Below, one piece after another: positions 8,428-16,481 of a stretch of DNA of 34,053 nt. A program made the translations under genes and the position numbers. Each line of letters opens with the position of its first letter. Position 1 is the stretch's first letter. Source of the DNA: Streptomyces beijiangensis. GTDB taxonomy: Bacteria; Actinomycetota; Actinomycetes; Streptomycetales; Streptomycetaceae. A model generated the notes under the pieces. The model did no database searches. It was not told the origin of the DNA and saw only the letters and a list, made by a program, of their open reading frames with translations. The stretch spans positions 1 to 34,053 of the forward strand of contig NZ_JAFLRJ010000128.1 of the NCBI RefSeq assembly GCF_017315755.1, written 5' to 3'.

Positions 8428-9663
8428 ATGCCGGACCCAGGCGTCTACCCGCCTGCCCCGCAGGTCGGGGCGCCGCGTCGGCTACCGACTGTTCCCTTGC
8501 CCGGCGAACGGGAGTCACTGTCCAGCTGGATCAACCGGATCGGTCTCCTCTACGAAATACGCCAGCCGGACCTCCTCGCCTGTCTGGGGCTCACGGCCCA
8601 AGGAGAGATGCGCCCGACGACGGCAGGCCTGGGCCTTGCCTCCTCGTCCCTGGACGCGCTCTCCGTAGCGGCAGGCGTACCGGTGGAAACCATCGGCGGC
8701 ATGCTGCTGTCGCGGTTTGCCGCCACTGCCCTGCCCAACCTCCCGCCCCCGCCCTTCCGGCATGGAGGAGACCTGACCGCATGGGCTGCCGGAGCGTGGG
8801 TTCTTCGCCGCCACTCCAACTTCTGCCCCAAGTGCCTCGCCCGGGACGGCCAGTGGCGGCTGGACTGGAAGCTGCCGTGGAGCTTCGTCTGCCTGGATCA
8901 CCGGGTGTATCTGCGCAACTCCTGCCCACGGTGCAAGCGAGTACAGAGCGGACTGTCGTGGGGCCGGGACAGCCGTGTATGCCCGCTGCGGTGGCGACAA
9001 TCCGTCCCCTCCCTCGATCGCAGCACCCCGCATCCGGAAGGCGACAACGCCACCGTGTGCCGTGGACGCCTGGACCAGGACGAGACAGTCCCACTCGCCG
9101 ACAGACACGCCTTGCAGGGGCAGAAACGGCTGCTGCGCTGGCTGTACGGGACCCCGGAGGAGTCCGCCCAGGAGACGGAGTTCGCCTCGCTCACCGCCAT
9201 CGCCGCCCAGCGCCTCGCCCCCGACATGCTGTCCAGGGCCCAGGCGGAACTCCGGCCTGTACTCCACTTCGAGTACAACGATGCCGGCTGGCCCCAGGGC
9301 GAGCCGGAACTGTCACCGCTGTGGACCGACCCGCTGCGGATGGCCGGCGCGGCACACGTGGCCCAGCGGCTGTCGGCGCATGGGTACCGCCCGCAACGGA
9401 CGGTGCAGTGGCTGAAACTCAAACAGCCGCTCTTTGGAGATCCGTTCGCCCACCTCATGGACCACGGGCATCAGTTGTACGGAACCTCCCTGGTGTTCGG
9501 GCCGTTCCACCACGACACCGCGCACGTACGCGAGGCCCTACGCACCGGCTTGGTGTCCTTGCCCTACCAGGGCCCCGCCTACATCAATTCCCGGTCACCC
9601 CACCGCCTGCACCCCGTGGCCGGGAGCGAAGACCGGCAGTACCCCAGGGAGCAACCTCGATGA
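8428..9663 (+). CDS. tniQ: TniQ family protein 3 (divergently transcribed)
   Basis: A third TniQ protein of about 411 residues. The TniQ motif PRRLPTVPLPGERESLSSWI lies near the N-terminus, with a zinc module CPKC, CLDH and CPRC further on (about residues 134-175). The C-terminal half shows VAQRLSAHGYRPQRTVQWLK, an HTH-like segment. It is separated from the main tns operon and paired with its own XRE regulator, so it may be expressed under different conditions and guide insertion to a second class of targets (for example mobile plasmids). That role is inference. ATG at 8428 has AAAGG 9 nt upstream; the in-frame GTG at 8422 is an alternative start. Confidence 0.85.
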   Translation: MPDPGVYPPAPQVGAPRRLPTVPLPGERESLSSWINRIGLLYEIRQPDLLACLGLTAQGEMRPTTAGLGLASSSLDALSVAAGVPVETIGGMLLSRFAATALPNLPPPPFRHGGDLTAWAAGAWVLRRHSNFCPKCLARDGQWRLDWKLPWSFVCLDHRVYLRNSCPRCKRVQSGLSWGRDSRVCPLRWRQSVPSLDRSTPHPEGDNATVCRGRLDQDETVPLADRHALQGQKRLLRWLYGTPEESAQETEFASLTAIAAQRLAPDMLSRAQAELRPVLHFEYNDAGWPQGEPELSPLWTDPLRMAGAAHVAQRLSAHGYRPQRTVQWLKLKQPLFGDPFAHLMDHGHQLYGTSLVFGPFHHDTAHVREALRTGLVSLPYQGPAYINSRSPHRLHPVAGSEDRQYPREQPR

Positions 9664-9683
9664 CGTCGGACGCCCCCCGGCAC

Positions 9684-9730
9684 CGAGGGCGCTGAGTCGT
9701 CCCCGCTGGCGAGCCAGCGAAGCGCCCTCG
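9684..9730 (+). terminator. Nested hairpin after tniQ3, probable terminator
   Basis: The outer stem CGAGGGCGCT (9684-9693) pairs perfectly with AGCGCCCTCG (9721-9730). Within the loop CGCTGG (9704-9709) pairs with CCAGCG (9714-9719). There is no T-run, which is common for GC-rich actinobacterial terminators. It starts 20 bp after the tniQ3 stop. A role as recombination site cannot be excluded. Confidence 0.55.
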
Positions 9731-9945
9731 GAGGATAGTGACCTGCCGTCCTTCTGAGCGCCCCGCGAGCCAGAGGATCCCGCGGTCGGCTGCGGCCGGT
9801 GGGGTGGAGCCCAGGACTAAACCGCCGCCGGTTCCTGCCCGATTCTGCGCCGGCCGCGATATGCCGAGCCGCCCTTGCTACTGCCGGCTCCGTCAACTTG
9901 GTCGGGGCAGAGGTGCCAGTCAGGGCCGGAACTGGTGGGCCCCCA

Positions 9946-10077
9946 CCCCTTGCCGTAGGCGATCACGGAGTTGGCGCCGTTGGAGGACTCCATCACGTTC
10001 AGGCCCTCCTCGACCTTCCGCTGCAGGTCCCGCAGTTGCAAGTAGCGGGCCACAAAGATGGTCTTTGGTGCATGGAC
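9946..10077 (-). pseudogene. Tn3-family transposase remnant
   Basis: About 44 codons on the minus strand read VHAPKTIFVARYLQLRDLQR, then KVEEGLNVMESSNGANSVIA and YGKG. This matches the conserved C-terminal segment of Tn3-family TnpA (PKTIFL.RYL...ELQR.I.EGLNVVE.WN..N..I.YGKG). Flanking sequence in the same frame does not continue the family, so it is a small decayed fragment. It indicates that another transposon once occupied the region just inside the cargo boundary. Nothing else coding could be supported between 9731 and 10160. Confidence 0.7.
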
Positions 10078-10160
10078 CCCCTTGTCGGCAGGGGCATCCT
10101 CCGCGTGGAGGCATTAGTGGGCGGTTCGTAAGTTGATGTTCGTTCCGGAGATCGCTCCAG

Positions 10161-10541
10161 GTGGAAGCGGTTCCGGCACTCCAGACGTCAGATGACAGGT
10201 CGCTCTACCGCCTCACCCAGAACCGCCATGGCAACCTCGTGCCCGGCCTGGAACGGTCGTTCGGCGTCGAACCCGAGACAGGCACGGTCCGCTACGTCCT
10301 TCCGCAAAGCTAGGCGTGGTTCGCCAACTCCTGCATCGACCTGTGGCTGCGGACCCTGCACCACTACGGCCTGCACGTCAGTGGGTCCGAGATCCTCAGC
10401 GACCCGGATGACCGTGAGGACGAAGCCCTCGCCGAGTTCAGCCTGCTCGCTGACATACTCAAGAAGATCGATCCACCTGCCTTCGACGGCTACAACGGGT
10501 TCATCTGGTCCGAGTTCCTCGACCGCTGGCTGTGGCAATTG
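10161..10541 (+). pseudogene. SUKH-4-type immunity protein, N-truncated with an amber codon
   Basis: One plus-strand frame reads SLYRLTQNRHGNLVPGLERS, then ETGTVRYVLPQS, a TAG at 10311-10313, then AWFANSCIDLWLRTLHHYGL and, near the end, DPPAFDGYNGFIWSEFLDRW. This resembles the C-terminal half of SUKH-4 immunity proteins of Streptomyces, which protect against polymorphic toxins. The TAG replaces what is normally a Gly or similar residue between S and AWF. The N-terminal half is missing. No intact toxin gene is next to it. The identification is from memory of the family pattern and needs a profile search. Confidence 0.6.
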
Positions 10542-10949
10542 CGCGCGGCTGCCACGATCCCCAAGCAATCACTCACCGTGCTCGGTGCGTTGAGCGGCTC
10601 GCGAACACGCGACACCTCAACATGCGTGCCCACCAGTCCACGGCCGGCTGAGAACAGGTACGGCCGGAGGGCCAAGCACTCTTCCACGAACGAGGCCCGA
10701 AGGCGGCAAGGGGCCGTCTCCACAAATGATCTGCCTCCGAGCTTGCAGACGGTGTTCGTTCTTGGGCCCGGTCTACAGGGATCCAGAAACCCGGCTCCTC
10801 CGAGTTGCCGGTGTGCTGCCTCCACAGAGAGCGGCACTACGAGCACTCGGAGGATTTTCGGTACAGCCGTGACCCGCGCGGGGCGATACTGAACCTGGTC
10901 TCCGTTGTTCTGTGCCAGTGCCAGACCCGCAGCAGCCCAGGAGAGTCTT
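10542..10949. other. Intergenic stretch without a supportable gene
   Basis: Several overlapping open frames exist on both strands, but their translations are low-complexity and Arg/Ser-rich, typical of shadow frames. The only clear signal is the AGGAGAG ribosome site at about 10939-10945 in front of the 656-residue gene that follows. Confidence 0.5.
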
Positions 10950-12920
10950 ATGAGTACCTCCCGCAATGAATTCAACCTGTCATTCGACTTGATCGACTGC
11001 CGTGGGTGCGGCATTTCACGGGTTCGCGGCGTTCGATGCCCGGACTGCGAGGCGCGACCAGCACCATGGGAGATCGATCACCGCACATTGTCGAGAATTG
11101 CCGTCGCCAAAGGGGCGATGCTCCTTATTGACCAGCCAACACCTGTGCCACTCGTGGAAACTTTCACCCTGGATGACTGTTCCCAAATTTTCGAACGCCT
11201 GGATGGGTGGCTTTCAAGATTCTTTCAAGCATTGAAGTCGGTGACTTCCGAAGGAAGCGACTGCGAGGAGCAGCTTCTTTCCGCGATAAGTGATATCGCA
11301 TGCGAGAGAGCTCTGATTTCGGCAACACCTCGGCTGCGGCCTTGGGCTCGCATTATTGAATATACTGATCGATGCGTAGCACGCCTGATCGAGATGGCCC
11401 GCTGCTACTTGCAAGCCCTGTGTTCTGCGACGCCACTGGAAGCCCAGAAGAAGGCAGGCCATGCACAGGATCAACTGGATGCCGCCACGCTTGAGATTGC
11501 GGGTTTGGGAGGCCTCAGCGAGCTGCTCGGAGCGTTGATCATTTCTGATAAAATTGACGAAAAATTGACAGTTCTGATTCTTCAAGCTCAAATTGAATGC
11601 AACGCCTCGGATCTTACGACGCTCTCTTCCGCGGCCGACGAATCCCTCCGAACGATCCTCCAGGCGCCCATGACTTCGAGCGGGGTGGCCGGACTGCAGT
11701 TCGTGCTGCAAGATGTCGCCGCGCACATTCATGGTGACCGACAGCGTTTCCGTCATATTGTCTCATCGACCTACTCGCTGTTTACCCAGGACCCCTCGCT
11801 CCTGTCGGTGCTCGCATCCTCTCAGGACTTCCTGCCGGATCTGCGAGAGAGCTTGCTTGAGCTGTATGACGCTTCAGCTCAAGCCACGCACGTGATCAAT
11901 GGTTCATCAATTACGCGCCAGGTTGGTCGCGCTATGGTGGACATCGCCGCAAGCTTGGTGGAGGGCCCGGGCCAGCTGGTGGCCATTGCGCTTCTCGCAG
12001 GGACCGGCCGCAAGTCGCGTTCTTACGACAAGCTACGTCAGGACGATGCGACTGGCCTACTGCGTGCCACGCGCGCCCACGCCGACCTAGAGCACTTGGT
12101 CCAAGGATTCAACCTCGACATCAGAACGGCGCAAGCGCATCGCATGGTGCGCTATGCGGATGATGGAATCGAGTTCGAGACACGCAGCGGTTCCGGACAG
12201 CTGAATTGGCACGAACTCATTGATCAGATCCTGACAGCGTACGAAAGCGCGATGGGCTGCATAGTGGGATTGCAAGCAGCGCTGGCCGAGTCCGGCGTAT
12301 CCACTCATGACGCCGACTTCTACAAGACGCTCGGAATTTCACCAGCCGAAATGTCCGTGATCGGCCTCATCCTGCAGGGTTGCGAAAATGCCACCGTGGC
12401 AGAAGAGGATGATCATTGGATCATCGCCCTGACGCCCCCTGGACCCGGCACACTCACCATTCTCGCCGGCAGAATCGCCAGTCTGATTCCTTACGAGATC
12501 CAGCATCTCACCTTGGTGGCCGAGATTGCATCGGAGGTCCATGTATTCACCGGGCCCGTAGCGCCGATGAGGTCGTTCTCCAAGGGAGATGTGGACGGTG
12601 ATCAATTCGGAATCGCCATTGTTCGCTTGCTGCATCATTGGGAATATGACGGAGAATCATATATGACTCCGGACAGATTTCGCCGGTGGGCGGCTTATCA
12701 AGTTTTCCTGGCACAAACCGGTGGCATCGGGAACCCAATTCCTAGGCTCCGCGCCCTTCGCTCTCTGGCCTCGGAGCTTTGCGACAATGATCTGGTGGAG
12801 GTGCTCACTGCGACTATGCGCTCCGTGCGACTTGGTGACGACATCGACCCCGACACCTCCAGATTGATCGACAAGCTCTCCGATTGGGGAAGTCAGAGCT
12901 TGGACTTCGAGCCAATTTAA
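10950..12920 (+). CDS. Zinc-ribbon protein with HEPN-like Rx4H motif; unknown function
   Basis: A 656-residue protein I cannot assign to a named family. Near the N-terminus is a zinc ribbon: CRGC at residues 16-19 and CPDC about ten residues later. The middle is helical and acidic. Around residues 380-450 the text VQGFNLDIRTAQAHRMVRYA, then DGIEFETRSG and LNWHELIDQILTAYESAMGC, looks like a HEPN domain: R392-x4-H397 is the spacing of the RNase motif, and the following beta-turn plus helix fits APEA-type HEPN proteins. The C-terminus (about 470-656) is unrecognised. ATG at 10950 has AGGAGAG 4 nt upstream; the open frame extends back to 10905 without support. Codon use is less GC-rich than the flanks, suggesting separate transfer. 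A defence effector is a plausible guess only. Confidence 0.72.
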   Translation: MSTSRNEFNLSFDLIDCRGCGISRVRGVRCPDCEARPAPWEIDHRTLSRIAVAKGAMLLIDQPTPVPLVETFTLDDCSQIFERLDGWLSRFFQALKSVTSEGSDCEEQLLSAISDIACERALISATPRLRPWARIIEYTDRCVARLIEMARCYLQALCSATPLEAQKKAGHAQDQLDAATLEIAGLGGLSELLGALIISDKIDEKLTVLILQAQIECNASDLTTLSSAADESLRTILQAPMTSSGVAGLQFVLQDVAAHIHGDRQRFRHIVSSTYSLFTQDPSLLSVLASSQDFLPDLRESLLELYDASAQATHVINGSSITRQVGRAMVDIAASLVEGPGQLVAIALLAGTGRKSRSYDKLRQDDATGLLRATRAHADLEHLVQGFNLDIRTAQAHRMVRYADDGIEFETRSGSGQLNWHELIDQILTAYESAMGCIVGLQAALAESGVSTHDADFYKTLGISPAEMSVIGLILQGCENATVAEEDDHWIIALTPPGPGTLTILAGRIASLIPYEIQHLTLVAEIASEVHVFTGPVAPMRSFSKGDVDGDQFGIAIVRLLHHWEYDGESYMTPDRFRRWAAYQVFLAQTGGIGNPIPRLRALRSLASELCDNDLVEVLTATMRSVRLGDDIDPDTSRLIDKLSDWGSQSLDFEPI

Positions 12921-13214
12921 AGGCACCTGCTCACAGTTCGAGGTGCAACTGCGGCCTGGACCCGCTGGCTTCGAGCAACCCACTGGTAGTTCAGTTGCTG
13001 GGGTGTCGGCCCGAGGGCGGGGCCCCGCGGGTGTTCAAGGAGTCCGCCGATGGCTTCGATCGGCCGGTTTGAGACGCCGACCGCCATGCCGGCGACGCGC
13101 TTGCTCCGGATCCGGCAAGCGTGAAGGCCTCAGTCCGGTCGGCGGGTACACCCTCGGGGGTGGTTTGCCGGTCAGGGCGGAACCGGGCCCGCACATCGGA
13201 TCGTCGCTGCCCTC
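12921..13214. other. Intergenic region, nothing assigned
   Basis: High-GC sequence between two plus-strand genes. The open frames here are Arg/Gly/Pro-rich and overlap on both strands, so none is supported. No convincing terminator or promoter was found. Confidence 0.45.
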
Positions 13215-13472
13215 ATGGCGACGATGACTAGGCAACAGATCGCACAGGCTCTGGGCAGGCCCGGCCTCCTTTGTGTGGAGATGACAGCCCTGGACGAAGC
13301 GACAGTTCGGACAGCGGCCCAGGCGATCGCGGACATGTGGCAGTCATCGGGAGTCGGCCATCTCTGGCGCATTCCCGGAGCGGACGGAGTGCGGGCACGG
13401 GTCTGGGCAGACGTCGCCCGGGAGTCGGACGGCTGGGATCGCGGACAGTTGCTGCTGTTCGAGCATTCCTGA
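13215..13472 (+). CDS. DUF6207-like small protein
   Basis: An 85-residue protein: RPGLLCVEMTALDEATVRTA, then QAIADMWQSSGVGHLWRIPG and RVWADVARES. The pattern PGL.V.E....D..T...A......W......H..R.PG..GVR.R...D resembles the short DUF6207 proteins common in Streptomyces mobile DNA; function unknown. The ATG at 13215 has no clear Shine-Dalgarno, and the in-frame ATG at 13224 is equally possible. It stands alone, with about 120 bp on its right before the convergent Cys-rich gene. Confidence 0.55.
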   Translation: MATMTRQQIAQALGRPGLLCVEMTALDEATVRTAAQAIADMWQSSGVGHLWRIPGADGVRARVWADVARESDGWDRGQLLLFEHS

Positions 13473-13598
13473 GTGCCTGAGTCACATGGGTGCCAGGCCG
13501 GGCGGCAGTTGGCCCCGGGGCAAACTCGACGACGCGCGGCACTATTTCGCGTACAGCAGCCACCCCGAAGCGTGCGCGGTCAGGGCAAGGGACGGGTC

Positions 13599-14048
13599 TC
13601 ATTGCACTTCGACCCACTCACCGTGCTCGCTTAGGGCATCCGTCGTGACGCAGCTAATGGTGGCTGGCATGTCGAAGGCGGCAGTGATGCGTATCGGGGG
13701 CTCCGGGACGGTAGCGGCCTGGGGGATTGCAGCGGCGCAGGCGCTGCAGGCGTCTGCCAGGTGCCAGGTGCGGCCGTGGTCCGCCCGAATGAGCAGGAGC
13801 CGTAGAGAGCCCGAGCACGGCCCCTGCCGCCGGTGCCATGCGCAAGACCTCTCGCGGCATTGGCAGATCCGTAGGTGAACTGGCAGTTGGGACTCGGCCA
13901 GGTGCAGTGCAAGATGCCGGCGGACCCCTGATGCCCCGTTGGCCCCTGTGAGCGGAGTGGGCGAGCGACAGGCACTGCAGGTCAGCGCTGGCCGCCCGGT
14001 GGGGCTGCTGATCGTGACGCTCCACACACGCGAGGGCGGGGTAGCCAT
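13599..14048 (-). CDS. Cys-rich hypothetical protein, partner of the divergent XRE regulator
   Basis: A 149-residue protein with two Cys clusters: CSACRSP near residue 25 and LRICQCRERSCAWHRRQGPC at about 60-80, then LADACSACAAA near 105. Arg, His and Cys-rich composition suggests zinc binding. I recall similar small proteins beside XRE regulators in Streptomyces genomes, with no known function. The ATG at 14048 has GGAGGG 5 nt upstream; the open frame continues to 14204 but that region contains the operator repeats and codes poorly. Transcribed away from the XRE gene at 14219, so both probably share control. Confidence 0.6.
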   Translation of the reverse strand: MATPPSRVWSVTISSPTGRPALTCSACRSPTPLTGANGASGVRRHLALHLAESQLPVHLRICQCRERSCAWHRRQGPCSGSLRLLLIRADHGRTWHLADACSACAAAIPQAATVPEPPIRITAAFDMPATISCVTTDALSEHGEWVEVQ

Positions 14049-14120
14049 CGGTTCCCTCCAAGCCGAGACGGGACTGCTCCCAGCGCACCTCATACGGGGA
14101 CGTCGGGCGCGGACACCGTA

Positions 14121-14204
14121 GTGCAGACCTGTGCCCTGCCGGAGATACCTTCGTATGCCCACAAATAGGGCAGAGGTCTGCACTGTCAGGGCAGTGTCCT
14201 GCAC
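14121..14204. promoter_or_regulatory. Three 17-bp operator-like repeats upstream of the XRE gene
   Basis: GTGCAGACCTGTGCCCT at 14121-14137 is inverted as AGGGCAGAGGTCTGCAC at 14167-14183 (16 of 17 paired), and a third, direct copy AGGGCAGTGTCCTGCAC (14 of 17) lies at 14188-14204. The three occupy the gap between two divergent genes. They are well placed as binding sites for the XRE protein whose GTG follows at 14219. Confidence 0.68.
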
Positions 14205-14218
14205 CGTCGGATGGGCAG

Positions 14219-14482
14219 GTGACGATCTCCCTGCCGCCAGAGCCCGACCCGATGGCGCTGCGGCAGTTCCTCGCCCGTCTGCGGGCGGATCGCGGATGGA
14301 GCTATGACCAGCTCGCCGCCCGTAGCGGCCTGTCCCGCCGCACCCTCATCGAGATCGAGCAGGGCCGTACGATCGGAACCCTGGGCACCTGGCATGCCCT
14401 CGCTCACGCCTTCAGCATCCCGCTGGGCGAACTCCTCGACCCGCTCTGCGCCGGTCACGAGCCCCCACGCGCTGAGCACTGA
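14219..14482 (+). CDS. XRE-family HTH regulator
   Basis: An 87-residue Cro/CI-type HTH protein: LRQFLARLRADRGWSYDQLA, then ARSGLSRRTLIEIEQGRTIG and TLGTWHALAHAFSIPLGELL. It begins 14 bp after the third operator-like repeat and diverges from the Cys-rich gene at 14048, a typical arrangement for autoregulation. GTG at 14219 lacks a strong Shine-Dalgarno; the ATG at 14252 is an alternative that still keeps the whole HTH domain. The helicase gene downstream starts 231 bp after its stop, and nothing supportable lies in that gap. Confidence 0.82.
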   Translation: MTISLPPEPDPMALRQFLARLRADRGWSYDQLAARSGLSRRTLIEIEQGRTIGTLGTWHALAHAFSIPLGELLDPLCAGHEPPRAEH

Positions 14483-14713
14483 ACTCCCCGACCAGCTGGT
14501 CACCCGAAGGGGACTGGCTCATCGCGGACCCGCCCGAGAGGCGCACATCCGTTCCTTTTCTGCCACTCGATCGGTGGGCCCGGGCGGTGGGGTCATGGGC
14601 GGCGGGCGTGTCTGCTGGCACTTTTCACTCCGGCACCTTCCACACGAATGCAGGCCCTCCCTCGCCAACCCAGAGCGGTGTGGAAGCCTTCAGATTCCGG
14701 AGACCCCCCTCAC

Positions 14714-16198
14714 ATGTCCTTCTCACCGACTGACGAACAGGCCGCCGCCCTGGAGGCGTTCACCAAATCCGACCATCTCGTCATTCAGGCCGGTGCCGGC
14801 ACGGGTAAAACAACCACCCTCGCCTTCCTCGCCGAGCAGATGGCCTCCCGTCGGGGCCGCTACCTCGCTTTCAACCGCGCTATCGCTCTGGATGCCGCTG
14901 ACCGCTTCCCCGCCTCGGTGCAGTGCAAGACCGCCCATTCGCTGGCGTATGCCGCCCTAGGACACCGCTACCGCGACCGCCTCAACAGCCCTCGCAGGCC
15001 CGGCTGGAGAGTCGGCCAAGACCTGGGCCTGAACACCCCCGCCCACGTCCAGGGTCGCGACCTCATGCCCGCCACCCTCTCGAACACGGTGCTGCGGACC
15101 GTGACCCGGTACTGCCAGTCCGCCGACACCGAACTCGCCCAGCATCACGTCCCCCGTCTGCGCGGCATCGACGGCGACGACGCCCACGCGGAACTCGCCG
15201 ACCTTCTGCTGCCGTACGCCGCGAAAGCCTGGGACGACTTGCAGAGCCCCAATGCGGGGACGGTGCGTTTCGAGCACGACCATTACCTGAAGATGTGGGC
15301 CCTGACTGGCCCCGTCCTGCTCGGGGACTTCCTGCTGCTGGACGAGGCGCAGGACACAAACCCCGTCCTGGAGCAGGTCGTCCTGGCCCAGAGGGACCGC
15401 ACCCAGATCGTCATGGTCGGTGACTCCGCCCAGGCCATCTACGGCTGGCGAGGAGCCCACGACGTCATGACCGGCTTCACCGGCCACCACCTCACCCTCA
15501 CCTGCTCTTTCCGCTTCGGCCCCAAGCTCGCCGCCGAAGCCAACCGCTGGCTCACCCTCAGCGGCTCCCCCATCCAACTCACTGGAACCCCCGACATCCC
15601 CACCACCGTTGGGTCCCACAAGAGCCGCCCGGATGCGGTCCTGTGCCGCACCAACGTCGGAGCCGTCACAGAAATCCTCACCCTCCTCGATGCCGGCACG
15701 ACAACAGCGCTCGCCGGTGGCGGAGGCGCCCTGCGCGCGCTTGCCCAGGCTGCTCGCGACCTCATCCAGGGGCGACGCACCCATCACCCCGAACTCGTGC
15801 TGTTCACCACGTGGACGGAACTGCGCGACTACGCCGAACTCGACCCTGCCGGCGCCGATCTGCAGCCCTTCGCCAATCTGGTCGACGAACACGGACCTGA
15901 CGCCATCCTCCAGGCCGTCGACCGTCTCGTCCCCGAGGACAGGGCCCAGGTCACCGTCTCCACCGCCCACAAAGCCAAGGGCCGCGAATGGGCCCACGTG
16001 CGCATCGCCCCGGACTTCACCCCGCCCGCCGACACTGACGAAGTCGACGCCGCAGGCAAACCCGTTCCCGGGCCCGTCAACGAGTCGGAAGCCCGCCTGG
16101 CCTACGTGGCCGTCACCCGCGCCCGTCACCATCTCGACCCCGCGGGCCTGGACTGGATCCATCAGCACCCCGACAATCCTGCGGTGTCCGGTCTCTGA
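14714..16198 (+). CDS. Compact UvrD/Rep-family SF1 helicase
   Basis: A 494-residue superfamily 1A helicase. Q-motif PTDEQAAAL at residues 5-13; Walker A AGAGTGKTT at 26-34; motif II LLLDEAQDTN near 212; motif III VMVGDSAQAIYGWRGA near 235-250; motif V TVSTAHKAKGREW near 415-428; motif VI LAYVAVTRARHH near 465. All motifs needed for ATP-driven 3'-5' unwinding are present, but the 1B/2B insertions of UvrD/PcrA (about 720 residues) are largely absent. Such short forms are frequent in defence islands and mobile elements. ATG at 14714 was chosen over the frame opening at 14648 because similarity begins at SPTDEQ. No partner nuclease overlaps it, so its pathway is unknown. Confidence 0.88.
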   Translation: MSFSPTDEQAAALEAFTKSDHLVIQAGAGTGKTTTLAFLAEQMASRRGRYLAFNRAIALDAADRFPASVQCKTAHSLAYAALGHRYRDRLNSPRRPGWRVGQDLGLNTPAHVQGRDLMPATLSNTVLRTVTRYCQSADTELAQHHVPRLRGIDGDDAHAELADLLLPYAAKAWDDLQSPNAGTVRFEHDHYLKMWALTGPVLLGDFLLLDEAQDTNPVLEQVVLAQRDRTQIVMVGDSAQAIYGWRGAHDVMTGFTGHHLTLTCSFRFGPKLAAEANRWLTLSGSPIQLTGTPDIPTTVGSHKSRPDAVLCRTNVGAVTEILTLLDAGTTTALAGGGGALRALAQAARDLIQGRRTHHPELVLFTTWTELRDYAELDPAGADLQPFANLVDEHGPDAILQAVDRLVPEDRAQVTVSTAHKAKGREWAHVRIAPDFTPPADTDEVDAAGKPVPGPVNESEARLAYVAVTRARHHLDPAGLDWIHQHPDNPAVSGL

Positions 16199-16481
16199 GG
16201 ACACGGCCCTCGCGCTCAGCCCTCCTGCGGCGATCCCGTCGCAGAGAGCATCAGCGGGGCAGAACACCCGTGCCGGCGGCATCGGGTCGAGCAGGCACAC
16301 CGTCGGTGGAGGAGGTCGAGACGTGGCCCGACATCAATGTTCGCCATCCGCCCACAGACGCTGTCAGGTCCGGCTGCCTCGAGGATCGCTCGCGCGGATC
16401 ATGTGTGGCCTGAAACTGCGTTGGATAGAGGGTACTTGGGAGTGATACCAGTGAGGGCAGCACACAGAACGGGGGGATGGG
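16199..16481. other. Gap before the ABC-3C operon
   Basis: No supportable gene. The segment separates the helicase from the ABC-3C operon, whose promoter should lie here. A run AACGGGGGGATGG just before the GTG at 16482 is the probable ribosome site. Confidence 0.45.

Larger units (their letters stand above)
575..9730. mobile_element. Core module of a Tn7-like transposon (TnsABC plus three TniQ proteins)
   Basis: The module comprises the left end at 575, the leftward operon tniQ2-tnsA-tnsB-tnsC-tniQ1 (8091 to 886) and the divergent xre-tniQ3 pair (8161-9663). All components of a cut-and-paste Tn7-like machine are present: TnsA endonuclease, TnsB DD(35)E transposase, TnsC AAA+ regulator and TniQ/TnsD-type target adaptors. 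No Cas genes or CRISPR array were seen, so this is not an RNA-guided CAST as far as the window shows. The right end with matching repeats was not found by eye; the element probably continues through the cargo to beyond the window or has been eroded by later insertions. Confidence 0.85.

Noticed and set aside
14957..16300. A 447-codon minus-strand frame opposite the helicase.
   Set aside because: Gly/Val-rich shadow typical of GC-rich coding DNA; the plus strand has all helicase motifs.
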